This document shows, piece by piece, positions 18,423 to 26,550 of a stretch of DNA of 64,000 bases. The notes under the pieces were generated by a model that saw only the letters and a program-made list of their open reading frames with translations, did not search any database and was not told where the DNA came from. Source of the DNA: Paenibacillus sp. FSL M7-0420 (lineage in GTDB: Bacteria; Bacillota; Bacilli; Paenibacillales; Paenibacillaceae); the NCBI RefSeq assembly GCF_038002345.1, contig NZ_JBBOCJ010000001.1, forward strand, positions 3,162,001 to 3,226,000, read 5' to 3'. Made by a program: the position numbers and the translations under genes. How positions within the stretch are numbered: position 1 is the stretch's first letter; each line of letters starts with the position of its first letter.

Positions 18423-19340
18423 TTACTCGTCTCCTGCCGCCACCGGGTTATCTTCATAGCTGATCCAGTCACTCCAGCTCCCCGCATACAGCCGCACCTT
18501 CGTGTATCCCGCCTTCTCCAGCGCCAGTATATTCGGGCAGGCTGTAACACCTGAGCCGCAGTAGACGATGATCTCGCGGTCTTTGTCGAGTCCGTCAAAA
18601 TGCTCCTCAAGTTGCTCCGCGTTCTTGAAGCTGCCGTCTGCATTCTGCGTATCTTTCCAGAAGTAGTTCAGGGCGCCCGGAATATGTCCGGCCTTTTTGT
18701 CCAAGGTCTCGTTCAGCCCGCGGTAGCGGTCATTCGCGCGGGAGTCGATCAGAACGGGAAGAGCGCTAGGTGAGGATGATACACCTGTGCCATCATTCGT
18801 CTGGACCTCAGCTTTTGCAATCGTTCCAGCACCTACCGTTTGCTCCGAAATCTCCCTCACCTCACCAACGCCCGCCACCATCTGCGGCTGAACATTGGCT
18901 ACGAACGAACTGGGCACGCGAACCGGCTGATGATCCGTCACCGGATAATTGCCCTCTTTCCACTGGCTGAAGCCGCCCTCCAGAATGAAGACCTGCTCAT
19001 GCCCGAGGTAGCGCAGCAGCCACCACAGTCGGGCGGCGTTCATGCCGTTCTCATCATCATAAGCGACAATCCGTGAACCGTTGCCGATGCCGAGCTTAGA
19101 CAGGCGGGATGCCAGCACTTGCGTGTCAGGAAGGGGGTGCCGGCCGCCATGCTCACTAACAGGAGCAGACAGGTCGAGTTCCAAATCGAGATAGACCGCG
19201 CCTGGAATATGCTCTTTATTATAACGTTCTTTGCCCTCCTGAGGCTTGCCCAAGGTGAACCGGCAGTCTACAATAGTCTGTTCAGGATCATAGAGTCTGG
19301 CGAGCAGCCAGCGTTTGGTTACGGTAGAGTCCACATGCAT
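18423..19340 (-). CDS. Thiosulfate/3-mercaptopyruvate sulfurtransferase (tandem rhodanese)
   Basis: About 305 residues with two rhodanese domains. The C-terminal domain has the active loop CGSGVT with Cys261 as sulfur carrier. In the N-terminal domain the matching loop reads YDDENG with Asp instead of Cys, the usual inactive structural domain. The inter-domain linker (about 160-190) carries an unusually long Ser/Thr/Gly-rich stretch. The start is the ATG at 19338-19340, close after AAAGGAT; the TTG at 19361 is in frame but lacks a clear site. Confidence 0.88.
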   Translation of the reverse strand: MHVDSTVTKRWLLARLYDPEQTIVDCRFTLGKPQEGKERYNKEHIPGAVYLDLELDLSAPVSEHGGRHPLPDTQVLASRLSKLGIGNGSRIVAYDDENGMNAARLWWLLRYLGHEQVFILEGGFSQWKEGNYPVTDHQPVRVPSSFVANVQPQMVAGVGEVREISEQTVGAGTIAKAEVQTNDGTGVSSSPSALPVLIDSRANDRYRGLNETLDKKAGHIPGALNYFWKDTQNADGSFKNAEQLEEHFDGLDKDREIIVYCGSGVTACPNILALEKAGYTKVRLYAGSWSDWISYEDNPVAAGDE

Positions 19341-19428
19341 CCCATCCTTTACAAGGTTCAAGTATGATATGGAGTATATTATAGCTGATTATTGCATCCC
19401 CGCATAACCGCTCCGTCAATCTAACCAT

Positions 19429-19457
19429 TTGACACTGCCCCGATCTGATTCTACAAT
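19429..19457 (+). promoter_or_regulatory. Near-consensus sigma-A promoter overlapping the annotated start of the kinase gene
   Basis: TTGACA (19429-19434), a 17-bp spacer and TACAAT (19452-19457) form an almost perfect promoter. The first plausible ATG of the kinase (19456) lies inside the -10, so either translation begins further in or another promoter is used. Confidence 0.6.
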
Positions 19458-20445
19458 GGCTGGATACATAACCTATTTCGGAAAGGGGCATAAGCCTACG
19501 GAAGCCATCGTGAGTCAGGTCTGGCCTGAATGGAAGGGAACCTTGCGTAAACGGAGCGGGGGCTGGAATAACACCACTTACTTCGTGGAGAGCGGGAAGC
19601 GCCGCGCGGTGCTGCGTATCTACGACACCCATAAGGACAGGAACAAAATAGAATTCGAACATACTGTTCTCCTGAAGCTGGCCGGTGCGGGTCTGCCGTT
19701 CAGCACACCTCTTCCGATTCGTACGGCCAGTGGAGAGACCTTGGTTCAGCTCGAAGAGAGCGGGAAATTCGCTTGCTTGTTTGCTTACATCGAAGGGGAA
19801 TCCCCGTCCGGGCAAGCTGCGGATTACTATGAGTCCTTCGGAGAAGCGGCAGGCATCTTGTCCGCTGCACTGGGTGAGATCGATACGGGCATCCCGTCCG
19901 TATACCGTCCGTACTACGAGCTGCGGACCTCCTATCCGCTATGCACCCCTGAAGCGCTGCATGGTCTGGTAACGGACCCGCCCGAGTCTCTGAAGGAGCT
20001 GCTGCCGGAGCTTACCCTATTAGTGGATGCTTACGACAATGTGGCTGACTCTCTGGAACAGCTTCAGAGCCTGCCGCATCAGCTGGTGCACGGCGATCTG
20101 AATGCTTCCAACCTGCTGGTGGATGAAGCGGATACGGCCCGGGTGACGGCGCTGCTGGATTTTGAATTCTGCACCCGGGATGTACGGGTTATGGATGCTG
20201 CTGTAATCCTGTCGGCCTTGCTCAGTCATGAGGACTCGGAGCGGATCATCCGTGATTTCTGGAGGGGTTATAACAGCAAAGTTACACTGACTCCCGAAGA
20301 ACTGGCGGCTATTCCAGTGCTTATGCTCCTGCGCAAGATAGACGTATTTCTGCATTTTGTCACCCGCTACTGGGAAGGGACCGATGAGGTGAATGTCCTG
20401 CAGCAGCAGGTGAGGGAGCTGGCGGCAGAGGTAGCTGCTATGTAG
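19456..20445 (+). CDS. Phosphotransferase family kinase (APH / homoserine kinase II-like)
   Basis: About 329 residues as drawn. Protein-kinase-like fold of the APH family: an N-lobe with 'GGWNNTTYFVE' and a Lys/Arg region, then the catalytic loop HGDLNASNLL (near residue 211) and the metal-binding LLDFEFC. The family phosphorylates aminoglycosides, choline, homoserine or similar alcohols; the substrate here is unknown. The start is uncertain: the ATG at 19456 lacks a ribosome binding site and lies within a promoter -10. A GTG at 19510, preceded by GGAAG, would give about 311 residues and fits the promoter better. Confidence 0.8.
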   Translation: MAGYITYFGKGHKPTEAIVSQVWPEWKGTLRKRSGGWNNTTYFVESGKRRAVLRIYDTHKDRNKIEFEHTVLLKLAGAGLPFSTPLPIRTASGETLVQLEESGKFACLFAYIEGESPSGQAADYYESFGEAAGILSAALGEIDTGIPSVYRPYYELRTSYPLCTPEALHGLVTDPPESLKELLPELTLLVDAYDNVADSLEQLQSLPHQLVHGDLNASNLLVDEADTARVTALLDFEFCTRDVRVMDAAVILSALLSHEDSERIIRDFWRGYNSKVTLTPEELAAIPVLMLLRKIDVFLHFVTRYWEGTDEVNVLQQQVRELAAEVAAM

Positions 20446-20662
20446 GCGGGAAGCTGCAAGTGTAGGCACCAGGACCAGCAGCAAAGGCAAGTTTGCGGCT
20501 GTACGTTTTTAAGTAATAACATTTAGAGTCCTGATCGGATTGCAGCTTCCAGACCCCGGTTCTCACACTATTCAGCCTGTAGTTTGCCAAGACCTGAAAG
20601 CTGCCAATGTTAGACTGAACCTGCTCGTACAACGCTGTTGGATGGATATCCAGTGGCTTCAT
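20438..20662 (-). pseudogene. Truncated phosphotransferase (N-lobe fragment)
   Basis: A 74-codon frame that starts well (GGAGG before the ATG at 20660-20662). Its first 55 or so residues look like the N-lobe of a kinase of the APH type: 'NYRLNSVRTGVWKL' and 'YYLKTYSRK', the strand with the ATP-binding lysine. It then runs into unrelated residues and stops, overlapping the 3' end of the convergent kinase gene by 8 bp. The catalytic loop is absent, so this is a decayed gene rather than a small functional protein. Confidence 0.55.
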
Positions 20663-20738
20663 ATTCTGTTGGTCCTCCTCGTGGAATGCCATATTTACCA
20701 TAATACACCTTCTGGCGCGATTGTGCGGCCTTAAGCCT

Positions 20739-21407
20739 TCACTCCAGCCAGCCCTCCGCTGTACGGATATTAATAATTCTGCGGGAGGCCGGGAGATAGC
20801 GGAGGGCGGTTATGTGCGGCTCGTAAGCCAAAATAAGGCTATTCATATAGCCGTTTACACGGAATCTTCCCTGGTTCGAGGTGTCTACGACGAGCGTGCA
20901 GCTGCTGTTGGGCCCACAGCTTTTGTAGGTGTTGGTAATCTGGACAGGCTTCTCGGTGAAGCGGCTGCTTGTCCAATACTGCAACAGATCGGCTGACTGC
21001 TGTGGAGCCTGGAAGACCAGGGTAAGCAGCAGCAGGACGGCAGCGGGCCAATTCAAGAAGCTGAAGTAATAGAAGAAACGGTAGCCGCCTTTGAATTTAT
21101 CTTTGGCTCTGACCGTAATGTCGTACAGCTTCAAGGTTAACAGGAAGCCAGTGAGCCACAGCACCGCAGCTTGCACGGTTTTGGCCGTAATCAGCCCCTG
21201 CTGCACCCCAAGTCCCAAGGCTGTGACATAATAGCGGTCAGCAAACGCCAGTGTGTATAAGGCAAGAGCCCCTACAGCCAGGAGCCAGAAATACTTTTGG
21301 AAAAACGGCTTGAGATGCTGCTGTGCGGTATTCTTCACCGGCCGGGAGCGGGAAGGGTCTGGCGCGCCCGGGTTCACTTTTGTACTGGAAAATTTAGATA
21401 GTCGCAA
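20739..21407 (-). CDS. Membrane protein, hypothetical
   Basis: 222 residues, family unknown. Predicted membrane helices near 40-58, 75-95 and 112-133 with basic cytoplasmic loops, followed by a soluble C-terminal part of about 85 residues holding two cysteines (SCGPNSSC) that could pair if outside the cell. The start is TTG with GGAGAAG upstream. It stands alone; no context suggests a role. Confidence 0.65.
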   Translation of the reverse strand: MRLSKFSSTKVNPGAPDPSRSRPVKNTAQQHLKPFFQKYFWLLAVGALALYTLAFADRYYVTALGLGVQQGLITAKTVQAAVLWLTGFLLTLKLYDITVRAKDKFKGGYRFFYYFSFLNWPAAVLLLLTLVFQAPQQSADLLQYWTSSRFTEKPVQITNTYKSCGPNSSCTLVVDTSNQGRFRVNGYMNSLILAYEPHITALRYLPASRRIINIRTAEGWLE

Positions 21408-21499
21408 TTTGATCTTCTCCTTGATATAGTTCTTAACTATTTAAGACACACTAAAGAAATTAACAAAAAGCAAAAAGAAGCGGAGGGGAAATTTGGAAC

Positions 21500-21615
21500 T
21501 GTAGGAGCGGTAGCGACCGCCTTTGTGTTTGAATTTCTACCGCTAACAGTGGTTTTAATCAGGAAAATTCAAACACAACAGCGGCCGGAAGTCCAAATGT
21601 TCACCGCAGCGACGA
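21500..21615. repeat. Inverted-repeat element, possible dispersed repeat
   Basis: The arms TTGTGTTTGAATTT (21523-21536) and AAATTCAAACACAA (21565-21578) are perfectly complementary over 14 bp with a 28-nt loop. They are extended by imperfect GC-rich pairing (GCGACCGCC with AGCGGCCGG). The palindromic, non-coding nature is like MITE or REP-type elements. Confidence 0.5.
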
Positions 21616-21699
21616 CCAAGCTTTGAGTTCTAATCTTAAGTGAGTCTTTAATAATAGTTTTTCCATGATTACCCGTATTCTAATCTATTGAACACAACA

Positions 21700-21738
21700 G
21701 GGCACACTCCGGCTGGGCGATACCGGAGGGTGCCCTGT
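21700..21738. terminator. Intrinsic terminator of the crystallin-like gene
   Basis: GGGCACACTCCGG and CCGGAGGGTGCCC pair with one bulge around a short loop (about 21701-21737). On the minus strand this follows the stop of the crystallin-like gene. Confidence 0.65.
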
Positions 21739-21755
21739 TCAGCGTGCGTATTCTG

Positions 21756-22127
21756 TTAGATTAAGCGGTAGCCTGCAGGAAGATCCCCGCTGCTGCGGAT
21801 ACGGCGGATCTGGTCCAGCGTCAGTCTCTGGTTGGTAGAGATGATTGATTCTACGTCATTGCCGGAAATGAAGTCATCCAGATCACGGATGCTGTGGTTG
21901 CCGCGAAGCACGCGGAAGCTGCCTCTGAAGCGGGTTCTGCTGAACAGAACGAGTGTAGCATTGCTGCTGGTGGAGAAGAAGCGGAGACTTTCGATTCCAT
22001 CCAGAATATTGTCCGTATCGCGGATGCCGAGATTGCCTCTGTAGATTCTGCTTCTTCCCCGGAAGTTTTCTTCACTATACACTGTGAGTCTAGGATAAGT
22101 CTGCGAGATATGAACCTCTTTGTTCAT
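21756..22127 (-). CDS. Beta/gamma-crystallin-like small protein
   Basis: About 123 residues. Two Greek-key-like motifs are visible: YSEENFRG with 'DGIESL' and FSRTRFRG with 'NDVESI'. The Y/F-x6-G corner is intact in both. The Ca2+-binding signature [DN][DN]xx[ST]S is partly kept, with the final Ser replaced by Leu or Ile. Microbial crystallins of this kind bind Ca2+ and are often stress- or spore-related; function here is inferred only from fold. No signal peptide. The start is the ATG at 22125-22127 with GGAGG 8 bases upstream. Confidence 0.65.
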   Translation of the reverse strand: MNKEVHISQTYPRLTVYSEENFRGRSRIYRGNLGIRDTDNILDGIESLRFFSTSSNATLVLFSRTRFRGSFRVLRGNHSIRDLDDFISGNDVESIISTNQRLTLDQIRRIRSSGDLPAGYRLI

Positions 22128-22299
22128 GTGTATTCCTCCTTGAAGCGGTTTTGGCAAAAGCAGCATGATACTGCCACCTGCAATACTATTCTATGTATGC
22201 TGATAGCGGTTGGTATGGTTAGAACCCCTGCACGGATAGCCTGTTTACATAGTGCTTCAGGAAATTTTTCACAAACCTGCTTTACAAACCAAAACCACT

Positions 22300-22323
22300 A
22301 GTGTACTATTTAACTAACACACC
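22300..22323. promoter_or_regulatory. Candidate GntR/YtrA-type operator upstream of the double-ABC operon
   Basis: GTGTACTA (22301-22308), a 6-nt centre, and TAACACAC (22315-22322) form an inverted repeat matching at 6 of 8 arm positions. YtrA-subfamily regulators bind sites of this kind, and the operon downstream encodes such a regulator, so autoregulation is plausible. Confidence 0.4.
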
Positions 22324-22413
22324 AATACAACGATGAGCATACACCTGTTTCAGCTCAGCAACAACCTGTGGAATTGCTATTCCACCCATACCTATCTTCA
22401 CAAGGAGGCTGTC

Positions 22414-23388
22414 ATGAATTCAACCGCTCTTAAGGCTCAGGGGCCGTCTGGCCCGGCGCAAGAACAGACCGTCCTGGAAATGCAGGGTGTCAGTAAAGTG
22501 ATTAAAGGTAAGGCCATTGTAGATAACCTAAGCTTCAAGATTCAGAAGGGAGAGATCGTCGGGCTGCTGGGACCGAACGGCGCCGGCAAAACGACCACCA
22601 TCCGGATGATGACCGGACTGATCCGCATGAGCGGAGGGGATGTTCTGATTCACGGGCACAGCATCCGCAAGGATTTCAAGCAGGCGATCTCACAGATCGG
22701 GGCGATTATTGAGAATCCCGAGTTCTATCCGCATATGAGCGGGTACGATAACCTGCTGCAATATTTACGTATGAGTGACGGAGCCGGGGCATCTCGGATT
22801 AAGGAGGTCGTGGAGCTGGTGGGACTGCAGGAGGCGATGAACAAGAAGGTTCGGGCCTACTCACTCGGTATGCGCCAGCGTCTGGGGATTGCTCAGGCCT
22901 TGCTCCACTCGCCGAAGCTGCTCATTCTGGATGAGCCGACCAACGGGCTGGACCCCGCCGGCATCCGGGAGATGCGCGACTATATGCGGAGAATAGCAGA
23001 GGTAGAGGGCATTGCCATTCTAATCTCCAGTCATATGCTGGCCGAGATTGAACAGATCTGCCACCGCGCGGTGGTCATTCAGAACGGCAAGCTTGTAACG
23101 GTGACACAGCTTACGGAAGTGCCAGAGGCGCAGAGTGAGGTAGCGCTTGCCATCCGGGTAGACAAGATTGAAGCTGCACGGACTGTGGCCGGAGCCCTGC
23201 AGGGCGTCAAAGTCACTGGAGCGGATGAAGCCCATTCCGAGCTGCATGTGCAGCTGCCGGATGGAGCCGTACCGGAGCTGGTGGCGGCACTTAGCGAAGC
23301 CAAGGTCGGCATATACCGGATTACTGAGAATAGACAAAGTCTGGAAGAGGATTTCCTGAAATGGACAGGGGGCAACCGCATTGCGTAA
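22414..23388 (+). CDS. ABC transporter ATP-binding protein
   Basis: About 324 residues, the nucleotide-binding half of an ABC-2-type exporter (BcrA/YhcH-like). Walker A GPNGAGKTT, signature YSLGMRQRLG and Walker B LLILDEPTNGLDP are all intact, and a C-terminal extension of about 90 residues follows. The true start is the ATG at 22414 with AAGGAGG 6 bases before it; the frame is open further upstream without a site. It overlaps the permease gene by 8 bp, so the two are translated together. Such systems export or detoxify antimicrobial peptides, but the substrate is not visible. Confidence 0.9.
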   Translation: MNSTALKAQGPSGPAQEQTVLEMQGVSKVIKGKAIVDNLSFKIQKGEIVGLLGPNGAGKTTTIRMMTGLIRMSGGDVLIHGHSIRKDFKQAISQIGAIIENPEFYPHMSGYDNLLQYLRMSDGAGASRIKEVVELVGLQEAMNKKVRAYSLGMRQRLGIAQALLHSPKLLILDEPTNGLDPAGIREMRDYMRRIAEVEGIAILISSHMLAEIEQICHRAVVIQNGKLVTVTQLTEVPEAQSEVALAIRVDKIEAARTVAGALQGVKVTGADEAHSELHVQLPDGAVPELVAALSEAKVGIYRITENRQSLEEDFLKWTGGNRIA

Positions 23389-24127
23389 ATTTAATCTGCT
23401 TGTGCTGAATGAATGGCTCAAAATATCGAAGAAACGCAGCAATATCATTCCTTATGTCATCCTGCTGGTGCTGTCGCTGGCAGTGGGCTATATGACTCGT
23501 ACATTTGCCGCAGATATGTATGCTTCAGCGGCGGATTTTACAGCGGATTCCCTTCAGCCCAGAGGCATTGGCCAGCTTCTGGCCATCCTGATCATCGTCG
23601 GGACGGCGGGAATTGTATCCAGGGAATACAGCCAGGGAACGATCAAATTTCTGCTGATCCGTGCCCGCAGCCGCACGGCGATTCTGGCTTCCAAATATGC
23701 AACTGTACTGCTCTATACACTTAGCATGCAGGTAGTTGCGACGGTGGGGCTTTTTCTCTCAGGAGCGGTCTTCTTCGGACTCAGCGGAGGGGAAGCGGGA
23801 ATCAGTGAGATCCTTACTTCGCTGCTGTATTCAACTGTCTACTGCACCGTCTACGCTACGATCGGGTTCATGCTGGGGATTCTGACGAAATCAACGGGCG
23901 TAACGATCGGGGCGACCATCTTCGCCACCACGATTGATAAGCTGGTTATTTCCCGTGATTTCTACAAATATGTGTTGTTCCCTAATCTTAATCTTGCAGC
24001 CTATCAGGATGGCGGGGCACCGATGCAGGGAATGACACTGAGCTTCTCCATTATCCTGCTGTGCATCTACATGGCGCTGTTCCTGCTTGCAGGCTTCGCC
24101 GTCTTCAGACGCAGGGATGTTGCTTGA
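23381..24127 (+). CDS. ABC-2 type permease
   Basis: 248 residues with about six hydrophobic helices (near 22-42, 65-85, 105-130, 145-165, 170-195, 220-242) and the motif 'VSREYSQGTIKFLLIRARSR' shortened, typical of bacitracin/lantibiotic-type ABC-2 permeases. It partners the ATPase encoded just upstream. The start is TTG, overlapping the ATPase stop by 8 bp. Its own stop overlaps the regulator start (TGATG). Confidence 0.85.
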   Translation: MRKFNLLVLNEWLKISKKRSNIIPYVILLVLSLAVGYMTRTFAADMYASAADFTADSLQPRGIGQLLAILIIVGTAGIVSREYSQGTIKFLLIRARSRTAILASKYATVLLYTLSMQVVATVGLFLSGAVFFGLSGGEAGISEILTSLLYSTVYCTVYATIGFMLGILTKSTGVTIGATIFATTIDKLVISRDFYKYVLFPNLNLAAYQDGGAPMQGMTLSFSIILLCIYMALFLLAGFAVFRRRDVA

Positions 24128-24510
24128 TGGTGATCGAATTCGATAATAACCAGCCGATTTATCTCCAGATCATGAATTACATCAAGGGAGAGATTATCAC
24201 CGGCAAGCTGAAGCCTGGAGATAAGATTCCTTCTGTCCGTGAATTGGCCGCTGAACTGCAGATTAACCCGAATACCGTGCAAAGAACATTTCAGGAACTG
24301 GAGCGTGAGACCATCGTGGAGACCCGCCGCGGTATGGGCAGATATGTGACCGGAAGCGAAGAGACGATTCTGACCATCAAGAAGGAGATGGCACAGGAGG
24401 TGCTGGACCGTTTTATCCGCGGAATGCAGGAGCTTGGCTTCCAGGGCGAAGATATACTAACTGCAGTGGCAGAGAACATTCACCAGCGGGACCAAGAACA
24501 GGGGGAGTAA
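24127..24510 (+). CDS. GntR family regulator, YtrA subfamily
   Basis: 127 residues. An N-terminal winged helix (about 8-75) with 'GDKIPSVRELAAELQINPNTVQR' shortened, the standard YtrA/GntR recognition region, followed by a short C-terminal dimerisation segment of about 50 residues and no large effector domain. It probably represses the operon it sits in until a cell-envelope stress or drug is present. The start ATG overlaps the permease stop by one base. Confidence 0.9.
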   Translation: MVIEFDNNQPIYLQIMNYIKGEIITGKLKPGDKIPSVRELAAELQINPNTVQRTFQELERETIVETRRGMGRYVTGSEETILTIKKEMAQEVLDRFIRGMQELGFQGEDILTAVAENIHQRDQEQGE

Positions 24511-24515
24511 GAAGA

Positions 24516-25217
24516 GTGGACGATATAGTTGACATTCAGAATGTAAGCAAACAGTTTGGCCCCAGACAGGCGCTGAACCAAGTCTCCTTCAAGCTGGGCA
24601 GCGGCACCATCACCGGCCTTCTGGGAAGCAACGGCAGCGGCAAAAGCACGCTCATGAAGCTGATCGCCGGACTCGCCTGGCCCGGATCGGGCCGGATCTC
24701 AGTCCTCGGGGTGCCCGTGGGCGTAGAGAGTAAGAAGCTCGTCTCCTTCATGCCGGATGTGCCGGTAACGGAGTCATGGATGAATATCGGGGATGCGCTG
24801 AGATTCCAGCAGGATTTCTACCCGGATTTCGATCAGGCCAAGGCGCTGCGGATGCTGGATTTCATGAATCTGCGTACAGCGGATAAGGTGCGGACGTTAT
24901 CCAAAGGAATGAACGAACGCCTGCAGCTGACATTAGCGCTCTCCCGCCGGGCCAGATTATATCTGCTGGATGAGCCGATTGGAGGCGTTGATCCGGTGGC
25001 CAGAACTAAGATTTTGAATGCGCTGATGGAGTTCTATGAAGAGGACAGCAGCATTCTGCTCTCTACCCATCTGGTGACGGATATCGAACGGATCTTTGAT
25101 GAGGTGATTTTCCTGAAGGAGGGGGAGGTTGTACTGCATCGTCCGGTGGAGGAGCTTAGACAAGAGCATGGGAAGAGTGTAGATGAGCTGTTCAGAGAGG
25201 TGTTTGCCGAATGCTGA
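24516..25217 (+). CDS. ABC transporter ATP-binding protein (YtrB-like)
   Basis: 233 residues with Walker A GSNGSGKST, a divergent signature LSKGMNERLQL and Walker B YLLDEPIGGVDP, all present. This is the second ATPase of the operon and resembles the YtrB class that goes with YtrA-type regulators. GTG start 5 bases after the regulator stop, with GGGGG upstream. It overlaps the downstream permease by 7 bp. Confidence 0.9.
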   Translation: MDDIVDIQNVSKQFGPRQALNQVSFKLGSGTITGLLGSNGSGKSTLMKLIAGLAWPGSGRISVLGVPVGVESKKLVSFMPDVPVTESWMNIGDALRFQQDFYPDFDQAKALRMLDFMNLRTADKVRTLSKGMNERLQLTLALSRRARLYLLDEPIGGVDPVARTKILNALMEFYEEDSSILLSTHLVTDIERIFDEVIFLKEGEVVLHRPVEELRQEHGKSVDELFREVFAEC

Positions 25218-25945
25218 AGCTATTGAAATATGATCTTAAACGCAGAAAGGAACGCATTCTCGTCTTCATTGTAATTGCGTTACTCGCGCAGACCGGGCTG
25301 TGGATCTCCAGTGCAAAGATAGACGTAAACCTGGCCTCCCTGAACCTGGCTGTATACTGCATACTGGCCATTTCGATGATATTTATAGCGGTCACCGGAT
25401 ATTTCCGTAATCTTAAATCCTATCAGCGGCGGCTTCTGCCGGTTACTGCACTGCAGACGGTCCTGTCTCCCATGCTGTTGGCGCTGCTGCTGATTGGGGT
25501 GGTGATCCTCCTCGGTCTGGCCCATCTGGGGATCTACGAGCTGCTGTACACGATGGATTTCCTGCCCGGTAATCTGCTGACGGCTGGCCTCCGCGCATTG
25601 CTGCAATCGGTCTGGTCATCCTTATTTCTAATGGTGATGGTGATGTTTTCCTTTACAGTAGCCTTTAGTCTGCGTATGAAGGGGAGAATCTGGATTGGCG
25701 TAGCCCTTCTGGTCACACTGGAGAATGTATTTGGTTATCTGGAGAAGTTTCTCTTCGACAGCTATTTCAGCGGTCTGGATAATGCCTTTAACTTCGAGAT
25801 TTACCCTGGAAGACTCCAGTCCGGTAGTGATTTCACTATACAGTATCTTCCATTCAATCAAGGGGCGCTGCTGTTTGAAGTGGCGGTGGTCTGCCTGATG
25901 GTCTATGGAATGGTTACGCTGGTGAGGAGAAGAATCGAAGTGTAA
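25211..25945 (+). CDS. ABC transporter permease, membrane partner of the YtrB-like ATPase
   Basis: 244 residues with six or so hydrophobic segments (about 15-32, 40-60, 80-105, 120-150, 155-180, 215-235). Sequence is poorly conserved, as usual for this class; its position after the ATPase (7-bp overlap) is the main argument. It closes the operon and is followed by a strong terminator. Confidence 0.8.
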   Translation: MLKLLKYDLKRRKERILVFIVIALLAQTGLWISSAKIDVNLASLNLAVYCILAISMIFIAVTGYFRNLKSYQRRLLPVTALQTVLSPMLLALLLIGVVILLGLAHLGIYELLYTMDFLPGNLLTAGLRALLQSVWSSLFLMVMVMFSFTVAFSLRMKGRIWIGVALLVTLENVFGYLEKFLFDSYFSGLDNAFNFEIYPGRLQSGSDFTIQYLPFNQGALLFEVAVVCLMVYGMVTLVRRRIEV

Positions 25946-25963
25946 AAGATACGTTCCTATTTC

Positions 25964-25998
25964 ACGCAAGCAAGGCTCCTAATCAGCCTTGCTTGCGT
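25964..25998. terminator. Intrinsic terminator of the double-ABC operon
   Basis: A perfect 14-bp stem (25964-25977 with 25985-25998) and a 7-nt loop, 18 bases past the permease stop; it also lies downstream of the minus-strand PilZ gene. Confidence 0.8.
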
Positions 25999-26026
25999 TT
26001 GTGTGCATCAATAAGGCGAGGAATAG

Positions 26027-26407
26027 CTATAAGCCTTGCGCGCTTCTTCCGCTGGTCCAGAGCTCCAGCTCCCGCAGCAGCTGTTCTTCCTCGTCTTCCT
26101 GCAGGTCCAGCCTTACCCCGTACTGGTATTGCCCCAGGCCGAACATCCAGCCCCAGCGGACACTGCCTTCATACTGCAGCTTCTCTTCCGCCAGCTGAAA
26201 ATGAATAATCAGCTTCGTATCCCCTGCGGTGAAGCGGAGGTTCAGCGACGTGCGGACCTTACAGCCGGAGCGGCTAAGGTCAAGCAGAATACCTTCAGTC
26301 AATTTTCCCGCTCCCGGTCCCGAATTACTGGCGGGAATTTCAAGCCAGCAATCGATGGGCTGGTTCATTACATATCGGAATGGTTCTTTTCTGCTGGAGT
26401 CATCCAT
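26027..26407 (-). CDS. PilZ domain protein
   Basis: About 126 residues, essentially one PilZ domain, which binds the second messenger c-di-GMP. The basic N-terminal motif (RKEPFR) and the DLSRSG motif (D-x-S-x-x-G) are visible. No other domain is fused, so it would act as a c-di-GMP adaptor. The start is taken as the second of two adjacent ATGs, 6 bases after GGAGG. A GGDEF protein is encoded about 900 bases away on the other strand. Confidence 0.8.
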   Translation of the reverse strand: MDDSSRKEPFRYVMNQPIDCWLEIPASNSGPGAGKLTEGILLDLSRSGCKVRTSLNLRFTAGDTKLIIHFQLAEEKLQYEGSVRWGWMFGLGQYQYGVRLDLQEDEEEQLLRELELWTSGRSAQGL

Positions 26408-26550
26408 CATTTACCTCCGCTATTTTATTTGCTATTATATCGAAACGGCTACACTTGGACAATCTCCTAAAGTAGTATATTTAAAGAATAATATAGTATC
26501 TGTTATACCATACCTTTGCTCCAATACCCAGATAAAGAGGTGCTTAAACT

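Larger units (their letters stand above)
21408..21755. other. 348-bp gene-free region holding an inverted-repeat element
   Basis: No coding potential is seen. The middle holds the inverted repeat described at 21500-21615. The T-rich end before 21756 carries a GC-rich inverted segment around 21701-21737 (GGGCACACTCCGG/CCGGAGGGTGCCC) that can form a terminator for the crystallin-like gene. Confidence 0.5.

Noticed and set aside
18296..18643. 115-codon minus-strand frame past the sulfurtransferase stop
   Set aside because: It overlaps the sulfurtransferase in another frame and runs into a dispersed repeat; not a credible gene.
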